Positions 25,864 through 36,572 of a stretch of 64,000 nucleotides of DNA are shown piece after piece. Under the pieces are notes generated by a model that saw only the letters and a list, made by a program, of their open reading frames with translations, was not told the DNA's origin and did no database searches. The translations under genes and the position numbers were made by a program. Origin of the DNA: Firmicutes bacterium UBA2116 (GTDB lineage Bacteria > Bacillota > Clostridia > Tissierellales > Sedimentibacteraceae); NCBI GenBank assembly GCA_002331025.1, contig DCYG01000044.1, forward strand, positions 230,850 through 294,849, read 5' to 3'. The stretch's first letter is position 1. Each line of letters starts with the position of its first letter.

Positions 25864-27338
25864 ATCCTCACCCCTGACTCTAATTCTTTGTATATTTCAT
25901 CTTTTGCATACTGCTCATATTGATATGCCGCATTCAATATTTTAGCATCATCAAAGCTTTTACCGATTATCTGCATTCCTATTGGGAGACCTTTGTCATC
26001 AAATCCGCAGGGTATTGACAATGCAGGCAGACCGGCAATATTTACGGGTACTGTACATATATCGGTCAGATACGTCTCAATAGGATCCTTTGATGTATAA
26101 TTCGTCTCAAATGCAGTCGTTGGTACTGTAGGAGTCAACATAATATCACATTCAGTAAACGCATCCCGAAAAGATTTAACTATCGAACCTCTCAGCTTTT
26201 GAGCTTTCTTATAATATGCATCATAATAACCGGCGCTTAAAACATAGGTTCCCAATAATATTCTTCTTTGTACCTCTTTACCGAATCCTTCACTTCTCGT
26301 CCTGCTTATCATATCATTTACATCCTTGTAATTATCAGTTCTGTAACCGTATCTGATTCCGTCATATCTTCCTAAATTTGAAGATGCCTCTGCACAGGCA
26401 AGAATATAATAGACAGGCAAAGCGTATTTTAACGAAGGTAGTTTAAATTGTACTATTTCGGCTCCTAAGCTTTCATAAGCTTCAATTGCCTTTTTTATAG
26501 AAATCATAACCTCTTCTCTCACTCCGTCAAAATATTCTTCTGCAATTCCGATTTTCATTCCTTTGATGCTGTTATTTAAAATATCAACGGCTTTAACCCT
26601 GCTTCCTGAGGATGTAGCATCTCTTTTATCATATTTGGAAATCGCATCGTAGATTATGGCCGTATCTTCCACACTGCCTGCAATCGGTCCGATTTGGTCA
26701 AGGCTTGAAGCATATGCAATAAGCCCGTAGCGTGATACGGCACCGTAAGTTGGTTTTAATCCTACTAAACCGCAGAAACTTGCAGGTTGTCTTACGGAAC
26801 CGCCGGTATCAGATCCCAGACCGTATACTGCCATGTTTCCGGAAACTGCGGATGCTGCCCCTCCTGAGCTTCCTCCTGCCACATGAGCTGTGTTGTGAGG
26901 GTTTAAGCTTCCTCCGAAGCATGAAGTTTCGCAGGATGAACCCATTGCAAATTCATCCATGTTTGTTTTCCCCAAGAGAACTGCATTCTGATTTTTTAAT
27001 ATTTCCCACACCGCAGCATCATAGACGGGAACATAACCTTTCAATATTTTTGAACAGCATGTTGTTTCTACATCCTTAGTAGAAATATTGTCCTTTAAAC
27101 TCATTGGTATTCCTTCAAGGAGTGAAATTTTTTCACCCCTTTGAATTTTTTCATCTACTGTCTCAGCTGTCTTTAATGCCGTTTCCTCAGTTATATTAAC
27201 GTAAGCATTGATAATACAATTCTCTTTTTTTATTGAATCTATATATTTTTGTGTTAATTCAACACAGGATATTTCCTTATCGGTCAAAAGCTTGTTTATA
27301 TATTTTATTTTTCCTGTTTTTTTTATTTTTTCAGGCAT
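25860..27338 (-). CDS. gatA: Asp-tRNA(Asn)/Glu-tRNA(Gln) amidotransferase subunit A
   Basis: A 492-residue amidase-signature enzyme that releases ammonia from glutamine. The Ser-Ser-Lys triad is intact: Lys in PMSLKDNIST, and the two serines in AGGSSGGAASAVSG and GSDTGGSVRQPASFCG. Length is normal. The ATG follows the gatC stop without a gap, and the gene overlaps gatB by 4 nt, so the three subunits are made from one transcript. Confidence 0.97.
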   Translation of the reverse strand: MPEKIKKTGKIKYINKLLTDKEISCVELTQKYIDSIKKENCIINAYVNITEETALKTAETVDEKIQRGEKISLLEGIPMSLKDNISTKDVETTCCSKILKGYVPVYDAAVWEILKNQNAVLLGKTNMDEFAMGSSCETSCFGGSLNPHNTAHVAGGSSGGAASAVSGNMAVYGLGSDTGGSVRQPASFCGLVGLKPTYGAVSRYGLIAYASSLDQIGPIAGSVEDTAIIYDAISKYDKRDATSSGSRVKAVDILNNSIKGMKIGIAEEYFDGVREEVMISIKKAIEAYESLGAEIVQFKLPSLKYALPVYYILACAEASSNLGRYDGIRYGYRTDNYKDVNDMISRTRSEGFGKEVQRRILLGTYVLSAGYYDAYYKKAQKLRGSIVKSFRDAFTECDIMLTPTVPTTAFETNYTSKDPIETYLTDICTVPVNIAGLPALSIPCGFDDKGLPIGMQIIGKSFDDAKILNAAYQYEQYAKDEIYKELESGVRI

Positions 27339-27629
27339 TTATTTTTCACCCCTTCTTTTAACAAAGAAATATCCGTCCAAGCCGCCTTCTCTGTTTTTCA
27401 ATATGAGCTCTCTGTCGTAGGATTCTAATATTTCATCTTGGTGAAAGGCATTAACTATATTGTTTATTTCATCGAAATCTTCTGATTCAGCGTCCGTAAC
27501 GGCGGTATTTATTGTGTTTGCAAATTCTATAATTTCATCCATATCCTTTGTTAATTCGTCAATTTTACTTTCATCAATTGAAAGCTTTGCAAGCTTAGCT
27601 ATTTTTAGTATATCATCCTTACCTATCAC
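27339..27629 (-). CDS. gatC: Asp-tRNA(Asn)/Glu-tRNA(Gln) amidotransferase subunit C
   Basis: A 96-residue GatC, which wraps around and stabilises GatA. It shows the usual ILKIAKLAKLSIDESKIDELTKDMDEIIEF start and a C-terminal NREGGLDGYFFVKR stretch. It begins with GTG, preceded by AGGAG at 8 nt spacing. It lies 11 nt after aspS, so the ribosome site is close to the aspS stop. Confidence 0.95.
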   Translation of the reverse strand: MIGKDDILKIAKLAKLSIDESKIDELTKDMDEIIEFANTINTAVTDAESEDFDEINNIVNAFHQDEILESYDRELILKNREGGLDGYFFVKRRGEK

Positions 27630-27640
27630 TTTATCAACTC

Positions 27641-29389
27641 CTATCTGATTTTAATATGAACTTCCCTTAACTGTTGTTCACTCACTGCATTCGGGGCATT
27701 TGTCAATACATCCTGGGCATTGCTGTTCATAGGAAACGCAATGACCTCTCTGATATTTTCTTCTCCCGTCAGCAGCATTACCATTCTGTCGATTCCCGGT
27801 GCCATTCCCGCGTGAGGAGGTGCTCCGTACCTAAAAGCATTGTAAAGAGCAGTAAATTTAGATTGCAGATCGTCCTCGGTATATCCTGCAAGCTCAAACG
27901 CCTTAACCATAATATCAATATCGTGGTTTCTCACAGCACCTGATGATAATTCTATTCCATTACATACTATATCATATTGATAAGCAACAATGTCAAGCGG
28001 GTCTTTGTGCAGCAGAGAATCCAATCCTCCCTGAGGCATTGAAAACGGGTTGTGTGTAAAGGATAATTCTCCCGTGCTTTCATCTGTTTCATACATAGGA
28101 AAATCAACCACAAAGCACATTTCAAACCTGCTTTCGTCGATTAACCCCAGACGCTTTCCAAGCTCGGTCCTGATTTGACCCGCCAGCTTCGGCGCATATT
28201 CCTTATCATCCGCTATAAAAAACAATACACAGCCCGGCTCTAATTCGGCTCTTTCTATTAGAATTGCCCTGTCCTCTTCCTTCAGGAATTTGTCAATAGG
28301 TCCGTGAAATTTCATTTCTTCATCTGCCTTAATATACCCAAGCCCCTTCATTCCAATCTCTACTGCATATGACAGCATGCTTTCAAAAAAGCTTTTTGGT
28401 TGCAATGCACAAGCTTTAACATTGATTGCTCTGACAGTCTTCCTTCTGAACGGTGCAAAGCCGGTTTCTTCAAATACGTCGCTTATGTCTATAATAGCTA
28501 ACGGGTTCCTTAAATCCGGTTTGTCTGTTCCGTATTTTATCATTGCCTCCTTGTACGGAATTCTTGCAAAAGGCGGCTCAGACACCTCCTTGCCAGAAAA
28601 CTCAGTAAATGTTTCATACAATACTTCCTCGGCTACATTCAGTACATCCTCCTGTGTTGCAAAGGACATTTCAAAATCAAGCTGATAAAATTCACCCGGT
28701 GAACGGTCCGCTCTTGCATCCTCGTCTCTGAAGCAGGGAGCTATCTGAAAATATTTATCGAATCCGGATACCATAAGCAATTGCTTAAACATCTGGGGAG
28801 CCTGCGGCAATGCATAAAATTTACCCGGATGCTTCCTGCTCGGTATGATGTAATCTCTCGCACCCTCAGGAGAGGAAACTGTCAATATAGGAGTTTGTAT
28901 TTCCAGAAACCCTAATTCCTCCATTTTTGCTCTTAAAAATGAAATAATTTTAGAACGAAGTATAATATTTTTCTGTGCTTCCTTGTTTCTTAATGCCAGA
29001 TATCTGTATTTTAATCTCAAATCCTCTTTTATTTCTTTTGAAGAAGCTATTTCAAAGGGAAAATTAGCTCGTGATTTACTTAATATTTCAACAGTCTCAG
29101 CATCTATTTCTATTGTTCCCGTCTCAATTTTTTCATTGATTGTATCCTCATCACGTTTTATAACTTTACCTGAAACACTGATTACACTTTCCTTAGTAAT
29201 ATTTTCAATTAAACTTTCATTTTCAACAACAATCTGGACTAAACCGTATTGGTCCCTTAAATCAATAAATTTTACTCCGCCGTGGTCTCTTACGTTTTCA
29301 AACCATCCGGCTAATTTTACTTCCTTTCCGATATCACTTTCTCTTAATTCTCCGCAGTTGTGTGTACGGTATATGTTTTGCTTTGTCAT
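27641..29389 (-). CDS. aspS: Aspartyl-tRNA synthetase, probably non-discriminating
   Basis: A 582-residue bacterial-type class II AspRS. It has an N-terminal OB fold (about 1-105), motif 2 FRDEDARADRSPGEFYQLD, the GAD insertion, and motif 3 GIDRMVMLLTGEENIREVIAFP. The OB fold reads VRDHGGVKFIDLRD. A His at this place is typical of non-discriminating enzymes that also charge tRNA(Asn) with Asp, whereas discriminating ones usually have Leu. The adjacent gatCAB supports this. I use the ATG at 29389, preceded by AGAAAGGAATTATT. The frame opens 16 codons earlier with no ribosome site. Regulated by the T-box upstream. Confidence 0.95.
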   Translation of the reverse strand: MTKQNIYRTHNCGELRESDIGKEVKLAGWFENVRDHGGVKFIDLRDQYGLVQIVVENESLIENITKESVISVSGKVIKRDEDTINEKIETGTIEIDAETVEILSKSRANFPFEIASSKEIKEDLRLKYRYLALRNKEAQKNIILRSKIISFLRAKMEELGFLEIQTPILTVSSPEGARDYIIPSRKHPGKFYALPQAPQMFKQLLMVSGFDKYFQIAPCFRDEDARADRSPGEFYQLDFEMSFATQEDVLNVAEEVLYETFTEFSGKEVSEPPFARIPYKEAMIKYGTDKPDLRNPLAIIDISDVFEETGFAPFRRKTVRAINVKACALQPKSFFESMLSYAVEIGMKGLGYIKADEEMKFHGPIDKFLKEEDRAILIERAELEPGCVLFFIADDKEYAPKLAGQIRTELGKRLGLIDESRFEMCFVVDFPMYETDESTGELSFTHNPFSMPQGGLDSLLHKDPLDIVAYQYDIVCNGIELSSGAVRNHDIDIMVKAFELAGYTEDDLQSKFTALYNAFRYGAPPHAGMAPGIDRMVMLLTGEENIREVIAFPMNSNAQDVLTNAPNAVSEQQLREVHIKIR

Positions 29390-29456
29390 AATAATTCCTT
29401 TCTGTTTTTTGTATTTTGGGTTGACATTTACATGCATATGTTAATTCAAATTCAAG

Positions 29457-29580
29457 GATACGCAGGCTCCATCACAAATTTGTCTGCTCCCTTTGGTCGC
29501 ACAAATTTGGATTACGCTGCATTAGGTCTACCATCCATTTGTTCGTCGCTGTCGCTCAAACAAATGGTGGTAGCACCATA
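29457..29580 (-). repeat. Structured repeat between T-box and aspS (copy A)
   Basis: Two hairpins: CAAATTTGT (29475-29483) with ACAAATTTG (29501-29509), and CCATTTGTT (29535-29543) with AACAAATGG (29559-29567), the latter extended by TACCA/TGGTA. It aligns over its length with 51025-51143, which has the same place behind the second T-box. The loops keep related GC-rich sequence. It has no coding capacity. Confidence 0.75.
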
Positions 29581-29866
29581 AAAAAAGTCCCAATAAACAC
29601 ATTGTGTTTATTGGGACGAAAGTTTCCGCGGTACCACCCTGATTAGCTATAAAGCTCACTCAAAAGACACTGACATGCCTTTGCCGCTTTATCGCTCGGT
29701 TGCGTCTGAGCCTACTATTGTTTAATCAAAATAATTAAACAATTTGGGTCAAAAGCTCAAGGATGTTCTTCATAATAAGTTTATTGTAATAGAATCCCAC
29801 CATCTCTATCTCTCTGTGACTAAAACTTACACTACTCTTCCTGTCATAGCTGTTAATATTATTTTA
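29581..29866 (-). ncRNA. T-box leader of aspS-gatCAB-sfsA with overlapping GAA/AAC specifier
   Basis: Minus-strand T-box riboswitch. The conserved antiterminator sequence AGGGTGGTACCGCGG lies at about 29626-29640. The terminator is a perfect 14-bp stem (29587-29600 with 29604-29617) followed by seven T. Stem I contains AGAGAGA and, on its 3' side, GAAGAACATCCTTGAGC. Aligned on CATC-TTGAGC with the His T-box of this window, the specifier is AAC (Asn, 29765-29767). The overlapping triplet one base upstream is GAA (Glu). These are exactly the two tRNAs used by GatCAB. Uncharged tRNA would favour antitermination and raise aspS-gatCAB expression. Confidence 0.93.
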
Positions 29867-29870
29867 TATA

Positions 29871-29898
29871 ATTTTATGCAATATTTTAAAATTGTCAA
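29871..29898 (-). promoter_or_regulatory. Promoter of the aspS T-box operon
   Basis: Minus strand TTGACA (29893-29898), 16-bp spacer, TAAAAT (29871-29876), directly upstream of the T-box stem I. Confidence 0.7.
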
Positions 29899-29929
29899 GT
29901 GTTTTTTTAAAAATTATTAAAATTTTTCA

Positions 29930-32020
29930 TCATATGCTGAACAGCAATTCCCCGTAAGTCGGATACGGCCAATACTTCCCCGCAGTATTAACCTCCAGCT
30001 CATCAACCGTTATACGAATTTCCTGCATTATTGAAAATATTGAATTTCTGTAAAACAGAGCTGCTTCCTTTATATTCTCACAGTTTTTAACCTCAAGAAG
30101 CAAATTTTCCAACAGCTCCGTATCGTTGTACAATGACGAGGAAAGTAATGAAAGCCTGATAATCAAAGCTTTTTCAACATCACAATTTGCATCGGGCAGG
30201 AAGGATGTTTTAGAAGCTGCTGTTTCACATAATTCTTTAATATATGATGATACAGCAGGTAATATATCCTTTTTTATCATTTCTGTCATAGTGAGTGCCT
30301 CAATATTTAAAACTTTGCAATAATCTTCTATTAATATATCCATCCTTGAATGAATTTCTTTTTCTGACAGCACTCCGAATTTTTCAAGCACCTTTATATT
30401 TTTATCGTCTGCAAAATATAATAATGATTCAGGAGTTGATTTTAAATTTAATAAGCCTCGTTCTTCAGCCTCCTTAACCCACTCATCCGAGTAGTTGTTA
30501 CCGTTGAAAATTATTCTCTTGTGATTTTTAATCGTATCTTTTATCAGGCAGCTTAACGCTTCGTTAAAATTATCTGCCTTTTCTAATATATCCGCAAATT
30601 GAGACAGCTCTTCGGCAACGATGGTATTCAGTACTAAATTAGGTCCCGCTATTGATAATTTGGAGCCAACCATACGAAATTCAAATTTATTCCCCGTAAA
30701 AGCAAACGGTGATGTACGATTTCTGTCCGTCGTATCTTTAGGGATAACAGGAATTGCATCTACACCTATTGCCATTTCCATCTTGTATTCCTTATCATAA
30801 GCCACATCTCCCTCTATGGATTCTAAAACCGATGCAAGCTCATCTCCGAGAAAAACGGATATTATGGCAGGAGGTGCTTCGTTACCGCCCAAGCGATGGT
30901 CATTTCCCGCGGTTGATACCGATACCTTCAACAAATCCTGATATTCGTCCACTGCCTTTATAACCGCAACTAAAAACAATAAGAATCTCGCATTTTCACG
31001 GGGCGAAGTACCGGGCTCCAGAAGATTGATTCCTTTATTGGTTGACAATGACCAGTTATTGTGCTTACCGCTTCCGTTTATGCCGGCAAATGGTTTTTCG
31101 TGCAGCAGACAGGTCAATCCATGCTTTGAAGCAACTCTTTTTAATAGTTCCATTGTTAACTGATTGTGGTCAGATGCAAGATTAGTATTGGAAAATACAA
31201 CTGCTAATTCGTGCTGTGCAGGTGCAACCTCATTATGTTCCGTCTTTGCCGGTATGCCTAATTTCCATAATTCATTGTTAAGCTCCTTCATAAACTCCTG
31301 AACTCTGGGCTTAATGGCTCCAAAATAATGATCCTCCAACTCCTGACCCTTCGGGGGCTTGGCACCAAATAGTGTCCTGCCTGTATATATCAAGTCTTTT
31401 CTTTTATTAAATAATTTCTTGTCTATTAAAAAATATTCCTGTTCGGGTCCCAGCGTTGTAGTAACTCTTTTTGTTTTATTGTCACCGAATAATTTCAATA
31501 TTCGCAGAGACTGTTGATTAAGAACCTCCATAGAACGAAGAAGCGGAGTTTTCTTATCAAGAACTTCTCCTCCGTAGGAACAAAAAGCCGTTGGAATATA
31601 TAATACAGAATCTTTTATAAATGCGTAGGATGTAGGGTCCCATGCTGTGTAGCCTCTCGCTTCAAATGTCGAACGTAATCCTCCCGAAGGAAAGCTTGAT
31701 GCATCGGGCTCACCCTTTATCAGCTCCTTTCCCGAAAACTCCATAATGATTTTCCCATCACCGGTTGCCGATATGAAACTGTCGTGCTTTTCCGCAGTAA
31801 TCCCCGTCATCGGCTGGAACCAATGGGTAAAATGTGTGGCACCTTTTTCAATTGCCCAATCCTTCATGGCATTTGCCACTACGTGAGCCACATTTATATC
31901 CAAGCTTTTCCCTTCCTGAATTGTCTTTTTCAGTGCCTTGTACGTTACCTGAGGCAATCTTTCCTTCATTACTTCATCGTTAAAAACCATGCTTCCAAAA
32001 ATCTCTGAAATATAACTCAT
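29930..32020 (-). CDS. glnN: Glutamine synthetase type III
   Basis: A 696-residue GSIII, the long glutamine synthetase class of Clostridia, Bacteroidetes and cyanobacteria. It condenses glutamate and ammonia using ATP. Typical sequence includes [54 protein letters not shown] (type-III-specific N-terminus), the metal and substrate region [23 protein letters not shown] and [13 protein letters not shown]. It has its own consensus promoter (32100-32128) and a leader hairpin. A second, type I synthetase is encoded 5 kb away, so the two may serve different nitrogen conditions. Confidence 0.96.
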   Translation of the reverse strand: MSYISEIFGSMVFNDEVMKERLPQVTYKALKKTIQEGKSLDINVAHVVANAMKDWAIEKGATHFTHWFQPMTGITAEKHDSFISATGDGKIIMEFSGKELIKGEPDASSFPSGGLRSTFEARGYTAWDPTSYAFIKDSVLYIPTAFCSYGGEVLDKKTPLLRSMEVLNQQSLRILKLFGDNKTKRVTTTLGPEQEYFLIDKKLFNKRKDLIYTGRTLFGAKPPKGQELEDHYFGAIKPRVQEFMKELNNELWKLGIPAKTEHNEVAPAQHELAVVFSNTNLASDHNQLTMELLKRVASKHGLTCLLHEKPFAGINGSGKHNNWSLSTNKGINLLEPGTSPRENARFLLFLVAVIKAVDEYQDLLKVSVSTAGNDHRLGGNEAPPAIISVFLGDELASVLESIEGDVAYDKEYKMEMAIGVDAIPVIPKDTTDRNRTSPFAFTGNKFEFRMVGSKLSIAGPNLVLNTIVAEELSQFADILEKADNFNEALSCLIKDTIKNHKRIIFNGNNYSDEWVKEAEERGLLNLKSTPESLLYFADDKNIKVLEKFGVLSEKEIHSRMDILIEDYCKVLNIEALTMTEMIKKDILPAVSSYIKELCETAASKTSFLPDANCDVEKALIIRLSLLSSSLYNDTELLENLLLEVKNCENIKEAALFYRNSIFSIMQEIRITVDELEVNTAGKYWPYPTYGELLFSI

Positions 32021-32046
32021 ACTGTCCTCCTTTAATCTATAATCGC

Positions 32047-32082
32047 AAAAAAGGCGCAGTAGGAATATCCTACAGCGCCTTT
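32047..32082 (-). terminator. Terminator-like hairpin in the glnN leader (attenuator candidate)
   Basis: GGCGC-a-GTAGGA (32053-32064) pairs with TCCTAC-a-GCGCC (32068-32079), one A-A mismatch, 3-nt loop. On the minus strand six T follow. It lies after the glnN promoter and before its ATG, so it can stop glnN transcription itself. Alternatively it only ends read-through from carB. Confidence 0.7.
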
Positions 32083-32099
32083 GCTGATTTTATAAAAGA

Positions 32100-32128
32100 A
32101 TTATATTCGCCACTTTTAATTTTGTCAA
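32100..32128 (-). promoter_or_regulatory. Consensus sigma-A promoter of glnN
   Basis: Minus strand TTGACA (32123-32128), 17-bp spacer, TATAAT (32100-32105). Both boxes are perfect. Transcription should start near 32093, a few bases before the leader hairpin. Confidence 0.85.
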
Positions 32129-32146
32129 CATTTTTTTAAACTTTTT

Positions 32147-32268
32147 CATCAATACGAAAAAGTTCATCCTGCAAGGCGCCGGAAATTGGGCAACCGCAGC
32201 GTATTCAGACATACGTGAGGATTGACCGGTTGAACGGCAACGAAACAGGCGGGCGTTTTCAGCAATCT
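32147..32268. repeat. Interspersed repeat, copy 2, overlapping the 3' end of carB
   Basis: About 122 bp aligned with 11565-11685. The stretch GCGTATTCAGACATACGTG and the following AGGATTGACCGG are identical, and the right end GTTTTCAGCAATCT matches TTTTTCAGCAGCCT. The left inverted repeat is decayed. Its right end lies inside carB and codes for the last residues and the stop codon. Confidence 0.8.
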
Positions 32269-35200
32269 GCGGATATGTTGTATATATCCACATCAATATC
32301 ATAAATACCAGATTCTATAATCTCTATCAAAGCTGCTACGGTATCTAAAGAAGTCAGTACATTTATGGAAGATTCCACGGAAGTTCTTCTTATTTTGAAG
32401 CCGTCCGTACCTGAGTTGTTAGCTTTGGTAGGAATATCTATTACCAAGCCTATTTCTCCGTTTTTAATTAAATCTATTATATTGGGGGACTTATCCGTCA
32501 CCTTATTCACAACCTCTGCTTCAATTCCTGAATTATTTAAATATTTGGCCGTATTTTTCGTAGCAACAATTTTATACCCCAGCATATTCAGCTTAATTGC
32601 ATGCTCTTTAAAATTTTCTTTATCCGCATCTCTGACGGTAGCAAGTATTTTCTTGCTTTTATCCGGAATCTTCAGTCCGGCGGCAATAAAGCCTTTATAT
32701 AAGGCTTCGAAGTATGTTCTGCCTATCCCCAACACTTCCCCTGTAGATTTCATTTCAGGTCCAAGGCTCACCTCAACACCCGTCAGCTTCTGAGTTGAAA
32801 ACACGGGTACCTTTACTGCTGTCAAGGCTGATTCCTTGTATAATCCGGTTCCGTATTCCATATCTTTTAGTTTTTCCCCTAACATTACTCTTGTTGCAAG
32901 CTCAATCATGGGAACTTTAGTAACCTTGCTTATGTACGGAACAGTTCTTGAGGAACGCGGATTTACTTCAATAATATAAAGTTCATCCTTATATTCTACG
33001 AATTGAATGTTTATCATTCCTACGGTTCTTAATTCATTTGCTATCTTTTTCGTAATTTCCTCAAGCTTTAATTTAGTACTCATACTTAAGTTCTTTGGAG
33101 GATAAATTGCAATGCTGTCTCCCGAATGAATTCCCGCTCTTTCCAAATGCTCCATAATACCGGGAATCAGTATATCATCTCCGTCGCATATCGCATCTAC
33201 TTCAATTTCTCTTCCTACTAAGTATCTATCTATCAACACAGGATTTTTGGAACTTTTAAAAGCATTTTCCAAGTATGTAACAAGCTCTTCTCTTGTGTGA
33301 GTTATTTCCATCCCTTGCCCTCCTAATACATAGGAGGGTCTTACAAGCACGGGATATCCCACTTGTTCGGCTGCCTTTATTCCATCATTTAAATTTAAAA
33401 CAGCTTTTCCTATCGGTCTTTTTATATTTAAAGATTCTAATATTGCATCAAATTTTTCTCTGTCCTCGGCAACGTCTATTTGTTCAGGGTTCGTACCAAG
33501 AATAGGTATGTTTTTTTCCTTGAAAAAATTTGCTAGCTTAATAGCTGTCTGTCCTCCGAATTGAAGTATCACTCCGTCGGGCTGCTCTTTTTCCACTATA
33601 TTTAGTACATCCTCTTCAGTTAAAGGCTCAAAATACAGCTTATCCGCTATGTCAAAATCCGTGCTGACCGTTTCAGGATTGTTGTTGATTATGATAGTCT
33701 CCATCCCGCATTTTTGCAGAGCAAATATGCAATGCACGGAACAGTAATCAAATTCAACGCCTTGACCAATCCTTATAGGTCCTGAGCCTATTACAAGAAT
33801 TTTCTTTTTATCTGATGTCTGCACCTCATCATATTCATCATAGGTTGAATAATAATATGGAGATATTGCCTCAAATTCACCGGAGCATGTATCAACCATT
33901 TTATATACGGCTTTAATATTAAATTTCATTCTTAAATTGTATATATCATTTGGACCGGAACCGATTAAATCAGCGATACCCTTGTCGGAAAAACCCATTT
34001 TCTTTAATTTTTTGAGCCATTTATCATCCAGCCATTCTATTTTTGTTTTTCTCAGCTTTTCTTCTTCATTGACTATGTTGCTGATTTTATGCAGGAAAAA
34101 TTCATCTATTTTGGTAAGCTCAGCTATCCTGTCAATTCTGTATCCTCTCCTTATAAGCTCGGCTATATAAAACAACCTTTCGTCATCCGGATTTTGGATT
34201 ATAGCTTTTAACTCAGATGTGCTTTTTCCCGATGCTTTATTGCTGTACAAATTATATTGTTTTATTTCTAAGGAACGAACTGCTTTTAACAATGCTGCTT
34301 CAAAATTATTTCCTATAGCCATAACTTCACCTGTAGCCATCATCTTTGTTCCTAAAATTCTGTCGGCGTAAAAAAATTTATCAAAAGGCCATTTGGGAAT
34401 TTTTAAAACAACGTAATCCAAGGACGGTTCAAAGGCAGCGTACGTTTTTTGCGTTACGGAATTTTTAATTTCATCAAGGGTATATCCCAACGCTATTTTA
34501 GCAGCTACTTTTGCTATGGGATAACCCGTCGCTTTTGAAGCAAGAGCCGATGAACGGCTTACACGCGGATTAATTTCTATAACTACATATTGAAAATTAT
34601 CGGGATTTAAAGCAAGCTGCACATTGCAGCCGCCTTCTATGCCGATTGCATCTATAATTTTGACAGATGCTGTTCGAAGCATCTGGTATTCTACATCCGA
34701 CAAAGTCTGTGACGGAGCAACAACTATACTGTCTCCCGTATGAACACCTACCGGATCGAAATTTTCCATGTTACAAATTGTAATACACGTTCCGTTTTTA
34801 TCTCGCATCACTTCATATTCGATTTCTTTCCAGCCCTTGATGCTCTTTTCAATTAAAACCTGTTTATTCATGCTTAACTGCAGGCCCTTTGTCAAAATCT
34901 CCGTCAGCTCATTTTCATTGTCGGCAATTCCCCCTCCGCTGCCTCCCAGTGTGTATGCCGGCCGTATTATAACCGGATATCCTATCCTGCCCGCAGCTTC
35001 CTTTCCCGCTTCTAAACCGGTAACTATTTCCGAATCCACTATGGGCTCTCCGATTTCGTTCATTGTCTTTTTAAATAATTCTCTGTCTTCTCCCTTTTTT
35101 ATGGAATCAACACCTGTTCCTATAACTCTTACGTTATATTTGTCCAATATTCCCTTATCATAAAGCTCCACCGTTAAATTAAGACCCGTCTGTCCGCCCA

Positions 35201-35468
35201 TTCCGGCAATTACGCTGTCAGGACGCTCTGAAGCTATAATCTTTTCTGCAAACTCAACCGTTAAGGGCTCGATATATACTTTATCCGCAATATCCTTATC
35301 TGTCATTATAGTGGCAGGATTCGAATTTATTAAGACTGTTTCTATTCCTTCTTCTCTCAGCGCTCTGCATGCCTGTGTTCCCGAATAATCAAATTCTGCG
35401 GCCTGCCCTATAATAATAGGACCCGAACCGATAACCAATACTTTTTTTATACTTATATCAAGTGCCAT
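32259..35468 (-). CDS. carB: Carbamoyl-phosphate synthase large subunit
   Basis: A 1069-residue CarB with two ATP-grasp halves (first half with [32 protein letters not shown], second with [28 protein letters not shown]), the oligomerisation linker, and a C-terminal methylglyoxal-synthase-like allosteric domain (about 930-1069). It makes carbamoyl phosphate from bicarbonate, glutamine ammonia and two ATP for pyrimidines and arginine. The ATG overlaps the carA stop by one base (TAATG). The final four residues and stop are supplied by an interspersed repeat, so the natural C-terminus may be altered in the regulatory domain. Confidence 0.97.
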   Translation of the reverse strand: MALDISIKKVLVIGSGPIIIGQAAEFDYSGTQACRALREEGIETVLINSNPATIMTDKDIADKVYIEPLTVEFAEKIIASERPDSVIAGMGGQTGLNLTVELYDKGILDKYNVRVIGTGVDSIKKGEDRELFKKTMNEIGEPIVDSEIVTGLEAGKEAAGRIGYPVIIRPAYTLGGSGGGIADNENELTEILTKGLQLSMNKQVLIEKSIKGWKEIEYEVMRDKNGTCITICNMENFDPVGVHTGDSIVVAPSQTLSDVEYQMLRTASVKIIDAIGIEGGCNVQLALNPDNFQYVVIEINPRVSRSSALASKATGYPIAKVAAKIALGYTLDEIKNSVTQKTYAAFEPSLDYVVLKIPKWPFDKFFYADRILGTKMMATGEVMAIGNNFEAALLKAVRSLEIKQYNLYSNKASGKSTSELKAIIQNPDDERLFYIAELIRRGYRIDRIAELTKIDEFFLHKISNIVNEEEKLRKTKIEWLDDKWLKKLKKMGFSDKGIADLIGSGPNDIYNLRMKFNIKAVYKMVDTCSGEFEAISPYYYSTYDEYDEVQTSDKKKILVIGSGPIRIGQGVEFDYCSVHCIFALQKCGMETIIINNNPETVSTDFDIADKLYFEPLTEEDVLNIVEKEQPDGVILQFGGQTAIKLANFFKEKNIPILGTNPEQIDVAEDREKFDAILESLNIKRPIGKAVLNLNDGIKAAEQVGYPVLVRPSYVLGGQGMEITHTREELVTYLENAFKSSKNPVLIDRYLVGREIEVDAICDGDDILIPGIMEHLERAGIHSGDSIAIYPPKNLSMSTKLKLEEITKKIANELRTVGMINIQFVEYKDELYIIEVNPRSSRTVPYISKVTKVPMIELATRVMLGEKLKDMEYGTGLYKESALTAVKVPVFSTQKLTGVEVSLGPEMKSTGEVLGIGRTYFEALYKGFIAAGLKIPDKSKKILATVRDADKENFKEHAIKLNMLGYKIVATKNTAKYLNNSGIEAEVVNKVTDKSPNIIDLIKNGEIGLVIDIPTKANNSGTDGFKIRRTSVESSINVLTSLDTVAALIEIIESGIYDIDVDIYNISADC

Positions 35469-36532
35469 TACTTTACTCCTTTATACATATTGACAAAATC
35501 ATCAAAGATAATATTAGAATCATGTGGTCCCGGACATGCTTCCGGGTGATATTGAACGCCCATTACCGGTAAATATTTATGCTTTATCCCTTCTATTGTT
35601 CCATCATTTATATTTACGTGTGTTATTTCTATATCTTCGGTAAGAGAGCTTTCTTTAATCATATATCCATGATTTTGTGAGGTTATGGTTATCTTTCCCG
35701 TCTTTAAATCTTTCACCGGATGATTGCATCCTCTGTGACCGAATTTCATTTTTGTGGTTTCGCAGCCTAAAGCCAGCGCAATCAACTGTACACCCAAACA
35801 TATTCCCGTTACGGGTATTTTATCAATTAAAGTTTGTACATTATCAATTACCTCCGGTAAATCCGAAGGGTCTCCGGGTCCGTTTGAAAGGAATATTCCG
35901 TCTAATTTATAATTTAAAATCTTATCGGCGTCAGTAAATGCCGGAAATATTGTAACCTTGCATTCTTTATACAGGAAAGAATTTACAATGTTGTTTTTGA
36001 TCCCGAAGTCTAATATGCCCACATGCTGTTCTCCCTCACCAAGGGTTTTAATCTTTTTTGTGGTTACCTCTTCAACTGCCGATTTATTTGAAAAATCAGC
36101 AAAATATTTGCTTGCATCTTCCATTTCAATATTATTCGCGGTTATAAGACCCTTCATTGTACCCGCATTTCTTATAACCTTGGTCAGGTGTCTCGTATCG
36201 ATACCTTCAATTGCCATTATGTTATTTTTCTTCAGATACATGTCCAAATTAAATTCACACCTGAAATTATTTGGCTCCAGGCATCTTTCCCTGATTATAA
36301 ACCCTCTTACCTTAGGTGAATCCGACTGAGAATCATCTGTATTAATTCCGTAATTGCCTATCAGAGGATACGTCATAGAAACAATCTGACCATAATAAGA
36401 CGGATCTGTTAAAATTTCCTGATAGCCTGTCATTCCGGTATTAAACACCACTTCACCCACTGTATCTGAAATTTTGCCGAAGCAATTGCCCTCGAACATA
36501 ATCCCGTTTTCTAATATTAACTTTCCTTTCAT
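35468..36532 (-). CDS. carA: Carbamoyl-phosphate synthase small subunit
   Basis: A 354-residue glutaminase subunit. The class I amidotransferase triad is present: nucleophile Cys in [16 protein letters not shown], and His and Glu in [14 protein letters not shown]. The N-terminal CarA domain has the usual [37 protein letters not shown]. The ATG at 36532 follows GGAGGCAGGT; the frame opens four codons earlier. The gene is preceded by a leader with its own short ORF and terminator (36573-36703), so expression of carAB is probably attenuated. Confidence 0.96.
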   Translation of the reverse strand: MKGKLILENGIMFEGNCFGKISDTVGEVVFNTGMTGYQEILTDPSYYGQIVSMTYPLIGNYGINTDDSQSDSPKVRGFIIRERCLEPNNFRCEFNLDMYLKKNNIMAIEGIDTRHLTKVIRNAGTMKGLITANNIEMEDASKYFADFSNKSAVEEVTTKKIKTLGEGEQHVGILDFGIKNNIVNSFLYKECKVTIFPAFTDADKILNYKLDGIFLSNGPGDPSDLPEVIDNVQTLIDKIPVTGICLGVQLIALALGCETTKMKFGHRGCNHPVKDLKTGKITITSQNHGYMIKESSLTEDIEITHVNINDGTIEGIKHKYLPVMGVQYHPEACPGPHDSNIIFDDFVNMYKGVK

Positions 36533-36572
36533 ACCTGCCTCCATCTCATAATAATAAATTTGTTGAATAAGT

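Noticed and set aside
32047..32082. ANTAR dual-hexaloop target in the glnN leader
   Set aside because: Only one hairpin with a 3-nt loop is present and the leader is too short for the P1-P2 pair. I keep it only as a terminator-like hairpin.
32090..32302. Minus-strand ORF of 70 codons between carB and glnN
   Set aside because: It is made of the carB 3' end in another frame, the interspersed repeat and the glnN promoter; no ribosome site.
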